From Nakamurella leprariae (lineage in GTDB: Bacteria; Actinomycetota; Actinomycetes; Mycobacteriales; Nakamurellaceae), in assembly GCF_016918035.1 (NCBI RefSeq), contig NZ_JAERWK010000008.1:124001-188000 (forward strand): a DNA stretch of 64,000 nucleotides. Reading direction: 5' to 3'. This document shows, piece after piece, positions 19,117 to 29,723 of the stretch (the first letter of the stretch is position 1; the number at the start of each line of letters is the position of its first letter). The notes below the pieces were generated by a model. It was not told where the DNA came from and did no database searches. It saw nothing but the letters and a program-made list of their open reading frames with translations. Both the position numbers and the translations under genes were made by a program.

Positions 19117-19941
19117 TTACTGGGGCCGGTGCAGCCGGGCCGGGCGCGGGCAGGACGGGTGCGACCCCGCGGTGACCAGATCGGCCACCGCGGCCCGCGG
19201 GTCCCGGCTGGTGACCAGGCCCTCGCCCACCAGCACCGCGTCGGCGCCGGCCCCGGCGTAGGCCAGCAGGTCGGACGGGCCGCGGACGCCGGACTCGGCG
19301 ATGCGGACCACGTCGCTGGGCAGGCCCGGGGCGATCCGGGCGAACACGTTCCGGTCCACCTCGAGGGTGGTCAGGTCTCGGGCGTTGATGCCGATGACCC
19401 GGGCCCCGGCGGCCAGCGCGCGATCGGCCTCGGCCTCGGTGTGCACCTCGACGAGCGCGGTCATGCCGAGCGACTCGACCCGCTCCAGCAGCCCGTGCAG
19501 CACGGGCTGGTCGAGCGCGGCCACGATGAGCAGCACGACATCCGCGCCGTGGGCGCGTGCCTCGTGCACCTGGTACGGGCTGACCACGAAGTCCTTGCGC
19601 AGCACCGGCACGTCGACTGTGCGCCGGACCGCGTCGAGGTCGGCCAGCGAGCCCCCGAACCGGCGCTGCTCGGTGAGCACCGAGATGACCCGGGCACCCG
19701 CGTCGGCATAGGTGGCGGCCAACGCGGCCGGGTCGGCGATGCTGGCCAGATCGCCCTTGGACGGGCTGCGCCGCTTGACCTCGGCGATCACCCCGACGCC
19801 GGGTTCCAGCAGGACCTCGAGCACCCGACGGGGCGGCGGCGCGTCGGCCGCGCGGGCCTTGACCTCCGCCAGCGGCACGGCCGCCTCACGGACGGCCAGG
19901 TCCTCCCGGACCCCCTCGATGATCGACTGGAGGACGTTCAT
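19117..19941 (-). CDS. trpC: Indole-3-glycerol phosphate synthase
   Basis: 274 residues from the ATG at 19941, which has GGGGAG upstream and the family start [15 protein letters not shown]; the longer open frame upstream shows no similarity. Closes the indole ring from CdRP. Motifs [35 protein letters not shown] and IAESGV are present with the catalytic Lys and Glu residues. There is no trpD or trpF fused or adjacent. Confidence 0.95.
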   Translation of the reverse strand: MNVLQSIIEGVREDLAVREAAVPLAEVKARAADAPPPRRVLEVLLEPGVGVIAEVKRRSPSKGDLASIADPAALAATYADAGARVISVLTEQRRFGGSLADLDAVRRTVDVPVLRKDFVVSPYQVHEARAHGADVVLLIVAALDQPVLHGLLERVESLGMTALVEVHTEAEADRALAAGARVIGINARDLTTLEVDRNVFARIAPGLPSDVVRIAESGVRGPSDLLAYAGAGADAVLVGEGLVTSRDPRAAVADLVTAGSHPSCPRPARLHRPQ

Positions 19942-20042
19942 GCGTGCTCCCCAACCAGACGCAGGACCAGGGCCTGACCGGTGCTGCCGTCCCCCGAACC
20001 GGGATCGGCCGTTCCTGGTGGTGGCGGTGTCATCAGAAACAC

Positions 20043-20048
20043 ATGGTA
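20043..20048 (-). promoter_or_regulatory. Candidate -10 (TACCAT) upstream of trpC
   Basis: On the minus strand TACCAT lies ~100 nt before trpC in the 149-bp gap after the Trp-associated membrane gene. The -35 side is poor. No leader peptide with tandem Trp codons is visible in the gap. Confidence 0.3.
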
Positions 20049-20090
20049 ACCGGCGCGGGAAGGGCTCAGGACCACCCGCGCTCGTGAGCG

Positions 20091-20819
20091 TCACCCATCG
20101 CTACGAGTCGGATCGACGCCCGCATCGAGCTGCCGCCACCAGTCGAGTGAATCGGTGTCCCCCGACCGGACGGGGGCCGCTGGGTTCGCGGAGTCCGCGA
20201 CGTCGCCGGCTCTGTCGGCACCGTCGCCGCGAGCCGGTCCGGTCGGCTCGGGGGTCGCGGGCACCGGACGCGCGGCCGACCCGGCCCGTCGGGCGGGGCG
20301 TTCGTACCGGCTGCCCAGCCGGCGCGCGCCCACCCCGGCCACCACGAGGACCGCGGCCAGCGCGATCAACAGCCCACCCTGGGCGCCGAGCAGCGGACCG
20401 ACCGGATGCACGTCCGCCCCGCCGACCGGGGCGGCGGGACGGGCGAGCCGGTCGGTCAGGCCCTCGGCCGGACCGCCCAGCGCGGCCAGGCTGAGCCAGG
20501 TCAGCACGCCGCCGGCCGCGGCCAGCAGCACGCCCAGCCCGCGTCGCAGCCACCCGCGGACGCCCAGGGTGGCGGCCAGCCCGGCCAGCGCCACCAGGGC
20601 GATCGGGATGAGGGCTGGCACCACCGATCCACCGGACTCGGCGATGTCGATCCGGCCCTGCAGTGGGTCGTCGAACGACTGCGTCCACCAGGTCAGCCCG
20701 GCCGCCGACGCGGCCAGCGCGGCACCCAGCACCGCGGACAGCCAGAGCACCGCCACCGGCCGACGGCGCGACCGCGCCGTCGGCTCGACCTCGGGACGGT
20801 CGTCGGGGGCGTCGCTCAC
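20091..20819 (-). CDS. Trp biosynthesis-associated membrane protein (TIGR02234-like)
   Basis: 242 residues from the GTG at 20819, which overlaps the trpE stop in a GTGA. Four hydrophobic segments are seen: [61 protein letters not shown] and [19 protein letters not shown] charged C-terminal tail of ~70 residues follows. The position between trpE and trpC and the topology match the actinobacterial Trp-operon membrane family (Rv1610 position in M. tuberculosis). No biochemical function is established; a role in aromatic amino acid transport is speculation. Confidence 0.85.
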   Translation of the reverse strand: MSDAPDDRPEVEPTARSRRRPVAVLWLSAVLGAALAASAAGLTWWTQSFDDPLQGRIDIAESGGSVVPALIPIALVALAGLAATLGVRGWLRRGLGVLLAAAGGVLTWLSLAALGGPAEGLTDRLARPAAPVGGADVHPVGPLLGAQGGLLIALAAVLVVAGVGARRLGSRYERPARRAGSAARPVPATPEPTGPARGDGADRAGDVADSANPAAPVRSGDTDSLDWWRQLDAGVDPTRSDG

Positions 20820-22519
20820 CGGCGGTCGGTCCCGTTCCGGGACACCGACCCGTCCGGCTGCGGCACGACCGGTTGCATGGTCTCGGCGGCGCCGATGGCG
20901 GCGATGACCGCGGACGCCTTGGCCCGGCACTCGGCGTCCTCGTTGGCCGGCACCGAGTCGGCCACCACGCCCGCCCCGGCCTGGACCGAGGCGACGCCGT
21001 CCTTGACCAGGGCGGACCGGATGGTGATGGCGGTGTCGGCATCCCCGGCGAAGTCCAGGTAGCCGACGACGCCGCCGTAGACACCGCGCCGGGCCGGCTC
21101 CAGCGCGTCGATGATCTGCATGGCCCGCGGCTTCGGCGCCCCGGACAGGGTGCCGGCCGGGAAGCAGGCGGCCAGCGCGTCGTACGCGGTGCGGTCCGAC
21201 GCCAGCGTGCCGGTCACCGTCGAGACGATGTGCATGACGTGGCTGTACCGCTCGATGGAGAAGAAGTCGACCACCCGGACGCTGCCCGGCGCACAGACCC
21301 GGCCGAGGTCGTTGCGGCCGAGGTCGACCAGCATGACGTGCTCAGAACGCTCCTTGCTGTCCTCGAGCAGGTCCTTGGCCAGCAGCGCATCCTCCTCCTC
21401 GTCGTGCCCGCGGGGCCGGGTACCGGCGATCGGGTGCATCGTCACCTGGCCGCCGCGCACGGTGACCAGCGCCTCGGGCGAGGAGCCGACGACGGCGATG
21501 GGCCCGCCGTCCGGGGTGTCCACCCGGAGCAGGTACATGTACGGGCTGGGGTTGGTGGCCCGCAGTACCCGGTAGATGTCCAGCGGATCGGCGGTGGTCG
21601 GCACGTCGAAACGCTGCGAGACGACCACCTGGAACGCGTCGCCGGCCCGGATGTGCTCCTGCGCGACGCGCACCGCGTCCTGGTAGTCCTGCGAGGTGGT
21701 GCGGTTCCGGACCTCGGGCCGGCGGGCGGTGAACACCGCGGCCGGCACCTGATGCGGCTCGGCCAGGGTGGCCGTCATGGCCTCCAGTCGGGCCACCGCG
21801 TCGTCGTAGGCCGCGTCCACCCGCTCGTCGGTAGCGTCCCAGTTCACCGCATTGGCGATGAGGGTGACCGCGCCCTCGTGGTGGTCCAGGGCGGCCAGAT
21901 CGGTGGCCAGCAGCATGACCAGCTCGGGGATGTGCAGCTCGTCCACCGCACGGCCGCCGGGCACGGTCACCCTCTCCCAGCGCCGCACCACGTCGTAGCC
22001 GAGGTAGCCGACCATGCCGCCGGTCAGCGGCGGCAGCCCGGCCAGCGGCTCGGTCCGCAGCAGCCGGACCGTCTCGGCCAGGGCGGCCAGCGGGTCGCCG
22101 TCGGCGGGCAGCCCGGCCGGCGGGGTGCCCATCCAGTGCACCCCGCCGTCCACCTCGGTGAGCGCGGCGGCCGACGCGACGCCGACGAAGGACCACCGGG
22201 ACCAGCTGGCGCCGTGCTCGGCCGACTCGAGCAGGAAGGTGCCGGGGCGGTCCTGGGCCAGGGTGCGGTACAGGCCGACCGGGGTGATGGCGTCGGCCAG
22301 CAGCCGCCGGGTCACCGGGATCACCCGGCGGTGCTCGGCGGCCAGCGCCCGGAACTCCTCCCGAGTCGGCCGGATCTCACCCAGGGGCCAGGCGCCGCCG
22401 GTGGACCGGGACGCCCGGGTGGGACCGGGAACCGACTCAGGGGACGTGGTGGCGGTCGCAGACACGCGGCCATTCTGCCGCCCGGCGGGCGTGCTCCCGA
22501 CCGGGCCGGACCTGGCCAC
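20816..22519 (-). CDS. trpE: Anthranilate synthase component I
   Basis: 567 residues from the GTG at 22519; a second GTG at 22465 (MSATATTS) is equally possible, and neither has a strong ribosome binding site. Makes anthranilate from chorismate. The Trp-feedback motif LLES is at 96-99. The chorismate-binding motifs [38 protein letters not shown] and [12 protein letters not shown] are present. The amidotransferase subunit TrpG is not in the window. It starts 4 bp after hisI. Confidence 0.95.
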   Translation of the reverse strand: MARSGPVGSTPAGRQNGRVSATATTSPESVPGPTRASRSTGGAWPLGEIRPTREEFRALAAEHRRVIPVTRRLLADAITPVGLYRTLAQDRPGTFLLESAEHGASWSRWSFVGVASAAALTEVDGGVHWMGTPPAGLPADGDPLAALAETVRLLRTEPLAGLPPLTGGMVGYLGYDVVRRWERVTVPGGRAVDELHIPELVMLLATDLAALDHHEGAVTLIANAVNWDATDERVDAAYDDAVARLEAMTATLAEPHQVPAAVFTARRPEVRNRTTSQDYQDAVRVAQEHIRAGDAFQVVVSQRFDVPTTADPLDIYRVLRATNPSPYMYLLRVDTPDGGPIAVVGSSPEALVTVRGGQVTMHPIAGTRPRGHDEEEDALLAKDLLEDSKERSEHVMLVDLGRNDLGRVCAPGSVRVVDFFSIERYSHVMHIVSTVTGTLASDRTAYDALAACFPAGTLSGAPKPRAMQIIDALEPARRGVYGGVVGYLDFAGDADTAITIRSALVKDGVASVQAGAGVVADSVPANEDAECRAKASAVIAAIGAAETMQPVVPQPDGSVSRNGTDRR

Positions 22520-22523
22520 CGGC

Positions 22524-22883
22524 TCAGCGGGACCGCAGCAGCCCGTCGTCGAAGCAGGTGCGGGTGCCGGTGTGGCAGGCCGGGCCGGTCTGGTCGACCA
22601 GCACCAGCAGCGTGTCGCCGTCGCAGTCGCGCCGCACCTCGACCACCCGCTGGGTGTGTCCCGAGGTGTCGCCCTTGACCCACTGCTGCTGCCGGGACCG
22701 GGAGAAGTAGGTGGCCCGGCCGGTGGTCAGCGTGGCCCGGACGGCCTCGGCGTCCATCCACGCGACCATGAGCACCTCGCGGGTGTCGTACTGCTGGGCG
22801 ACCGCACAGATGAGGCCGGCGGCGTCGAACCGCAACCCGGCGAGCAGCTGGTCCAGCTGCTCGGGTGCCGTCGGCCCGGTCAT
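22524..22883 (-). CDS. hisI: Phosphoribosyl-AMP cyclohydrolase
   Basis: 119 residues, a stand-alone HisI without the HisE part. Opens the purine ring of PR-AMP. The Zn/Mg-binding pattern [14 protein letters not shown] plus CHTGTRTCF supplies the conserved cysteines and aspartates; [10 protein letters not shown] and [18 protein letters not shown] are the substrate region. The ATG overlaps the hisF stop (ATGA). Confidence 0.95.
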   Translation of the reverse strand: MTGPTAPEQLDQLLAGLRFDAAGLICAVAQQYDTREVLMVAWMDAEAVRATLTTGRATYFSRSRQQQWVKGDTSGHTQRVVEVRRDCDGDTLLVLVDQTGPACHTGTRTCFDDGLLRSR

Positions 22884-23683
22884 GCCGGGCTCCCGGCGGT
22901 CGGGGTGCGCCGCACCGGGTGCCCGGTCCGGGCCAGCTCGGCCTTGACCTCGTCGATGCGCAGCTGCCCGAAGTGGAAGACGGACGCGGCCAGCACCGCG
23001 TCCGCACCCGCGTCGACCGCGGCCGGGAAGTGCTCGAGCGTGCCGGCCCCACCGGAGGCGATGAGCGGGACCCCGACGGCGGCCCGGATGGTGGTGAGCA
23101 TGACGGTGTCGAAGCCGTCCCGGGTGCCGTCGGCGTCCATCGAGGTGAGCAGGATCTCCCCCGCGCCGGCCTCCTCGGCCTGCCGCACCCACTGCACCGC
23201 GTCGATACCGGTCCCCCGGCGGCCGCCGTGGGTGGTCACCTCGAACCCGGACGGGCAGTCGAGTTCGTGCTGGGCGGTCACCCGGCGGGCGTCCACCGCC
23301 AGCACCACGCACTGCGAGCCGAACCGGTCGGCCGCCTCGCGCAGGAACTCCGGCCGGGCCACCGCGGCGGAGTTGATCGACACCTTGTCGGCGCCGGCCC
23401 GCAGCAGTCCGTCGATGTCCTCGACGGTGCGCACTCCGCCGCCCACGGTGAGCGGGATGAACACCTGCTCGGCGGTGCGCCGGATCATGTCGTGGGCGCT
23501 GGCCCGATTGTCGCTGGTGGCGGTGATGTCCAGGAAGGTCAGCTCGTCGGCGCCGGCCTCGTCGTACCGCCGGGCCAGTTCGACCGGGTCGCCGGCGTCG
23601 CGCAGCTGCACGAAGTTGACGCCCTTGACCACCCGGCCCTCGGACACGTCCAGACACGGGATCACTCGTACCGCCACCGTCAC
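22880..23683 (-). CDS. hisF: Imidazole glycerol phosphate synthase cyclase subunit
   Basis: 267 residues from the GTG at 23683, giving the family N-terminus (M)[12 protein letters not shown]. Catalytic D12 and D131 (LAVDARR) and the phosphate loops [10 protein letters not shown] and SGGAGT are in place. Combines PRFAR with ammonia from HisH to give IGP and AICAR. HisH is not in the window. A 167-bp structured leader separates it from priA. Confidence 0.95.
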   Translation of the reverse strand: MTVAVRVIPCLDVSEGRVVKGVNFVQLRDAGDPVELARRYDEAGADELTFLDITATSDNRASAHDMIRRTAEQVFIPLTVGGGVRTVEDIDGLLRAGADKVSINSAAVARPEFLREAADRFGSQCVVLAVDARRVTAQHELDCPSGFEVTTHGGRRGTGIDAVQWVRQAEEAGAGEILLTSMDADGTRDGFDTVMLTTIRAAVGVPLIASGGAGTLEHFPAAVDAGADAVLAASVFHFGQLRIDEVKAELARTGHPVRRTPTAGSPA

Positions 23684-23721
23684 GGCGACCACCCTACGAG
23701 GTGGGCGACCGTGCTCCGGTC

Positions 23722-23757
23722 GGGCGGCGGAGGGTGATCGCCGGGCGGCGGAGGGTG
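23722..23757. repeat. Direct repeat in the hisF leader
   Basis: gggcggcggagggtg occurs at 23722-23736 and again at 23743-23757, period 21 bp, within the untranslated leader of hisF. Confidence 0.8.
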
Positions 23758-23764
23758 GCCGAGA

Positions 23765-23844
23765 CGTTCCCGCGGCAACGCCTCCGTGGCCCACTGTGGT
23801 CGCGGCCGGACGGAGCGTTCCGAACGCGTTGCCGCGGCAACGCC
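23765..23844 (-). promoter_or_regulatory. Two near-identical palindromes in the hisF leader
   Basis: gcgttgccgcggcaacgc (23826-23843) is a perfect 18-bp palindrome. A second copy, cgttcccgcggcaacgcc (23765-23782), differs by one base. Between them cctccgt (23781-23787) and acggag (23814-23819) are complementary, so a larger stem can form in the minus-strand RNA. It could be an operator pair or a structured leader. No known riboswitch or T-box core is recognised. Confidence 0.5.
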
Positions 23845-23850
23845 GCGGGC

Positions 23851-24585
23851 TCAGGACCCGCTGACCGCCCGCAGCGCCTCGGGCAGGGTGAACGCCCCCG
23901 CGTAGAGCGCCTTGCCGACGATCGCGCCCTCGACGCCGACCGACGCCAGACCCGCCAGCGCGACCAGGTCGTCCAGGCTGGACACGCCGCCGGAGGCCAC
24001 CACCGGGGCGTCGGTGGCGGCGCACACCTGCTGCAGCAGTTCCAGGTTCGGGCCCTGGAGGGTGCCGTCCTTGGTCACGTCGGTGAGGACGTAGCGGGAG
24101 CAGCCCTGCTCGTCCAGCCGGGCCAGCACCTCCCAGAGGTCTCCGCCGTCCTCGGTCCAGCCGCGGGCGGCCAGCGTCGAGCCCCGGACGTCGAGGCCCA
24201 CGGCCACCCGGTCGCCGTACCGCGCGATGGCTGCGGCACACCACTGCGGCTGCTCCAGCGCGGCCGTCCCGATGTTGACCCGGGCGCAGCCGGTGGCCAG
24301 GGCCGCCTCGAGGGAGGCGTCGTCGCGGATGCCGCCGGACAACTCGACCCGCACGTCCAGCCGGCCGACCACCTCGGCCAGCAGCGCGGCGTTGGACCCG
24401 CGGCCGAAGGCGGCGTCCAGGTCGACCAGGTGGATCCACCCGGCGCCGTCCCGCTGCCAGGCCAGGGCGGCGTCCAACGGCGCTCCGTAGGTGGTCTCGG
24501 TACCGGCACGGCCCTGGACCAGGCGCACGGCCTGGCCGTCCGCGACGTCGACGGCGGGAAGCAGTTCGAAGCTCACGGCGGGCAA
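23851..24585 (-). CDS. priA: Bifunctional HisA/TrpF isomerase PriA
   Basis: 244 residues, (beta-alpha)8 barrel. Catalytic D13 and D173 (TDVTKDGT), D132 (GLDVRG), and R141-G-W143 correspond to the PriA loop residues used for both ProFAR and PRA substrates. No trpF is visible, as in other actinobacteria where PriA does both reactions; the dual role is inferred. Starts: TTG at 24585 with GGGAG 9 nt upstream, or GTG at 24576 ([11 protein letters not shown]); both are plausible. Linked to hisF but not to hisH here. Confidence 0.92.
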   Translation of the reverse strand: MPAVSFELLPAVDVADGQAVRLVQGRAGTETTYGAPLDAALAWQRDGAGWIHLVDLDAAFGRGSNAALLAEVVGRLDVRVELSGGIRDDASLEAALATGCARVNIGTAALEQPQWCAAAIARYGDRVAVGLDVRGSTLAARGWTEDGGDLWEVLARLDEQGCSRYVLTDVTKDGTLQGPNLELLQQVCAATDAPVVASGGVSSLDDLVALAGLASVGVEGAIVGKALYAGAFTLPEALRAVSGS

Positions 24586-24626
24586 GGCTACGGGCTCCCG
24601 ATGCGCTTCAGTGCCGCATGCCCACG

Positions 24627-25169
24627 TCAGTGCCCGAGCAGGCCCCGGACGTACGCGGCCTGGGCGACGTGCTCCAAGTCGTCGTCCAGCACGCTGACCA
24701 GGCGGACGCCCAACGAGACCGGCGGGTCCCAGCGCTCATCGACGATCCGGTCCAGGTCGGCGTCGCTCAGCGCGGCAACGAACTCGAGCGTCCGGGCGTG
24801 CACGGCGTCGTGATACTCGCGCAGCGGCGCGGCCCCGGTCCCGGCCACCCCGAGTTCGTCCACGTCGACGCTGGTCTGGCCGTACCCGGTGGCGGCCGGC
24901 TCGAACGGCAGCGCGAACCGGGCGACGAAGTCCTCCTCCAGCCAGACCTGCTGTCGGCCGGCGACCTCGGCGATGTGGTCGTCCTGCACGCGGGTCAGGT
25001 GCCAGACCAGCCAGGCGATCGAGTTGCCGGCGGGTGCGCCGGCCCGGCCCGCAGGCCGGAAGGCCAGGTCGGCCGGGTCGAGGTCACTCCCGTCCTTGGC
25101 CGACAGCACGTCGTGCACCCGTTCGGCGATGCGTCCGTAGGCCTCGGTCAGCAGTTCGGCAGTCCGCAT
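24627..25169 (-). CDS. DinB-like (mycothiol-S-transferase fold) protein
   Basis: 180 residues with the four-helix DinB/MDMPI_N pattern: an N-terminal helix ([21 protein letters not shown]), [23 protein letters not shown] giving a first His ligand, and the late [18 protein letters not shown] giving further His ligands. Family members bind a metal and often act in mycothiol-dependent transfer or isomerisation; the substrate is unknown. It lies 41 bp upstream of priA and may be co-transcribed, but no link to histidine synthesis is implied. Confidence 0.8.
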   Translation of the reverse strand: MRTAELLTEAYGRIAERVHDVLSAKDGSDLDPADLAFRPAGRAGAPAGNSIAWLVWHLTRVQDDHIAEVAGRQQVWLEEDFVARFALPFEPAATGYGQTSVDVDELGVAGTGAAPLREYHDAVHARTLEFVAALSDADLDRIVDERWDPPVSLGVRLVSVLDDDLEHVAQAAYVRGLLGH

Positions 25170-25220
25170 GTGGGTCCTTCCTGGTGGCGGTCCGGTGGAC
25201 GGTCCGTGGATGGGGCGTGC

Positions 25221-26450
25221 TCAGCGCAGGTCGACCGCCCGGGTCCAATAGGCCTGTGCGGAGCGGCCGACGCGGGCCACCACCAGGGTGGCGGCGTGGA
25301 TGGTCGGTCCCCGCAACGCCGGACGCAGCCGCGTCCGCAGCACGTCCGGCACCACGGCAGTACCCCGTTGCTTGATCTCCAGCGTGCCGATGTCGTCACG
25401 TCGGCACCACTGCGCGACGGTCCGCTCGGTGAACGGCGCCGTGTCGAGCACCCGGAAGGCGCGCACCCCGGCCGGCGGCCGCGGTCCGGTCAGGTAGGCC
25501 AGGTGTTCATCCAGCCGGGACAGGCCGTGCCGCGCCGCCCACTGCCGGACCAGGTGGGCACGGACCACGGCGCCGTCCGGGTCGACGATCCAGTCCTGCA
25601 CCGGGGTGACCGGCGCGTCGTCGGGTTCGGTCGACGACACCTGCTCGATGCCGAGACCGATGCCGAGAACGGTGGCGGTGCCGTCAAGCCGGGTGGTCAG
25701 CACGGTGGCCCGGCGGGCGGGTCCGGCCAGTTCGGCCGGCCACAGCACCGCCTCGCGCACCGTGCCGTCCAGCGAGACCAGTTCCACCTCACCGGGCCGG
25801 GCCAGTGCGTCATGGTCGATGCCCGGCGGCACCCGCAGCACCGGCGGTCGGTCGGCCGATCCGGCGTCCAGCTCGGCCACCGACGGCACCGTGTCCGCGG
25901 ACGTGATGCGGCGTCCGGTGCCCGAGCGGCGGGCCGGGTCGGCGTACCGCAGCAGGCCGCGTCCGACCGGCGTGCGGGCGTCGGCCCGGGCCAGGACGAC
26001 CGGGACACCGGGCGGCGTCCCGGAGTGGGCCAGGTTGTGCGCGGCCATGGCCAGCCGCACCGGGTCCAGGTCGGACCCGAGCACCACCGGGCAGCCGGCG
26101 GCCAGCGTCACCAACTCGGTGCCGATCGAGCAGGTCAGGTCGTGCACACCGATCCCGGCCAGCCGGGCGGCGCGATGAGCGGCCACCGGCGCCGGGGTGG
26201 CCTGCTGCAGTGCCTCGTCGGTGAGCAGCCAGTCGGCACTGAGCGGGCCGAGCTTGGCGACCGCCAGCCGGCGCAACCGGGCCGTCTCCAGCACGGCGGC
26301 GGCCCGGGCGCCGACCGCCCGGCGCAGCCGATCGGCGTCCCGCAGCCGGGTGGCGTCGGTGAGGGCCAGCCCGGCGGCCAGGCCGAGCGCGTCGGTCCCG
26401 GCGGCGGACCGCAGGAAGGCCACGTCGTCGAGGGAGAACCGGTACGCCAC
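25221..26450 (-). CDS. Class I SAM-dependent methyltransferase with THUMP-like C-terminal domain
   Basis: 409 residues from the GTG at 26450 (MAYRFSLDDVAFLRS); no strong ribosome binding site. The Rossmann core is visible as VHDLTCSIGTELVTLAAG, then VVLGSDLDPVRLAMAAHNL (acidic residue for SAM ribose) and VVLARADART. The C-terminal third (FRVLDTAPFTERTVAQWCRRDDIGTLEIKQRG) resembles the THUMP-like domain of actinobacterial homologues. Probably modifies RNA; the target is unknown. It follows the ABC ATPase gene by ~35 bp. Confidence 0.82.
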   Translation of the reverse strand: MAYRFSLDDVAFLRSAAGTDALGLAAGLALTDATRLRDADRLRRAVGARAAAVLETARLRRLAVAKLGPLSADWLLTDEALQQATPAPVAAHRAARLAGIGVHDLTCSIGTELVTLAAGCPVVLGSDLDPVRLAMAAHNLAHSGTPPGVPVVLARADARTPVGRGLLRYADPARRSGTGRRITSADTVPSVAELDAGSADRPPVLRVPPGIDHDALARPGEVELVSLDGTVREAVLWPAELAGPARRATVLTTRLDGTATVLGIGLGIEQVSSTEPDDAPVTPVQDWIVDPDGAVVRAHLVRQWAARHGLSRLDEHLAYLTGPRPPAGVRAFRVLDTAPFTERTVAQWCRRDDIGTLEIKQRGTAVVPDVLRTRLRPALRGPTIHAATLVVARVGRSAQAYWTRAVDLR

Positions 26451-26485
26451 GGGCGGCTCGCTCGGTCCGTCGGTCGGGGGCCCGC

Positions 26486-27367
26486 TCAGCGGGCGTAGGC
26501 GAAGAACCGTCCGCCGCGCTGCTCCAGCGCCAGGGACATGCCGAAGGTGGCCGACAGGTGCTCCTCGGTGAGCGTCTCGGCGACCGGACCGGCCGCCACC
26601 ACGCCGCCGTCGCGCAACAGCAGCACGTGGGTGAAGTCGACCGGGATCTCCTCCACGTGGTGCGTCACCAGCACTGTGGTCGGCGCCGCCGGGTCCTGCG
26701 CGAGCCGGGTCAACCGGGCCAGCAGGTCCTCCCGGCCGCCCAGGTCGAGGCCGGCGGCCGGCTCGTCGAGCAGCAGCAGCTCCGGGTCGGCCATGAGCGC
26801 GCGGGCGGCCAGGGTGCGCTTGCGCTCGCCCTCGGACAACGTCCCGTACATCCGGTCGGCCAGCCGGGCGACCCCCATCGCGTCGAGCAGCTCGGTGGCC
26901 CGGTCGAGATCGAGCTGGTCGTAACGCTCCCGCCACCGACCCAGCACGCCGTACCCGGCGGAGACCACCACGTCGACCACGCGTTCCTGCGGCGGCACCC
27001 GGCTGGCCAGCGCGGCCGAGGACACCCCGATGCGGGGCCGCACCTCGGCCAGGTCGACCGCGCCGAGCCGCTCGCCGAGCACGTGCACCCGCCCGGAGGT
27101 CGGATGCAGCTGCGCCGCCGCCACCTGCAGCAGGGTCGTCTTGCCCGCGCCGTTCGGCCCCAGCACCACCCAGCGCTCGTCGGCCAGCACCTCCCAGCTC
27201 ACCGCGTCGAGCAGGACGGTGCCGCCGCGCCGGACGGTGACGTCGAAGCCGTGGATCACCGAGTCCGGACCCGGGACGATCGAGGGGCGCCCGGCGGTGC
27301 CGGTCGATCCGGGGGCGGAGGCTGTCGGTCGGGGCATCGGCGCTCTGGCGGCAGTCACGCGGGTCAT
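26486..27367 (-). CDS. ABC transporter ATP-binding protein
   Basis: 293 residues from the ATG at 27367, preceded by GGTGGGGAACA. After ~35 low-complexity residues the ATPase domain has Walker A GPNGAGKTT, signature LSEGERKRTL and Walker B LLLLDEPAAGLD, then VLVTHHVEEIP. No permease gene is adjacent, so it is a lone ATPase of the ModF/Rv3041c-like class; target unknown. The long open frame extending upstream across glgX is an artefact of GC bias. Divergent from glgX with 138 bp between the starts. Confidence 0.85.
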   Translation of the reverse strand: MTRVTAARAPMPRPTASAPGSTGTAGRPSIVPGPDSVIHGFDVTVRRGGTVLLDAVSWEVLADERWVVLGPNGAGKTTLLQVAAAQLHPTSGRVHVLGERLGAVDLAEVRPRIGVSSAALASRVPPQERVVDVVVSAGYGVLGRWRERYDQLDLDRATELLDAMGVARLADRMYGTLSEGERKRTLAARALMADPELLLLDEPAAGLDLGGREDLLARLTRLAQDPAAPTTVLVTHHVEEIPVDFTHVLLLRDGGVVAAGPVAETLTEEHLSATFGMSLALEQRGGRFFAYAR

Positions 27368-27505
27368 TGTTCCCCACCGGTCCGTGCGCCGGAGACGGCA
27401 CCGGTCCGGCCGGTCGGCCGCGCCGCCCCGGCACGGCCACGGCCGGAGCACGGATCCAACACGGATCCGACACGCGGGTGGAGCGCGCCCTGGGAGGATG
27501 CGCCG

Positions 27506-29710
<2,205 letters not shown>

Positions 29711-29723
29711 CCGCCAGGCCGGC

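Noticed and set aside
19942..20090. Classical trp attenuator with leader peptide
   Set aside because: A short ATG-TGT-TTC-TGA frame exists but has no Trp codons, and no paired terminator/antiterminator could be drawn.
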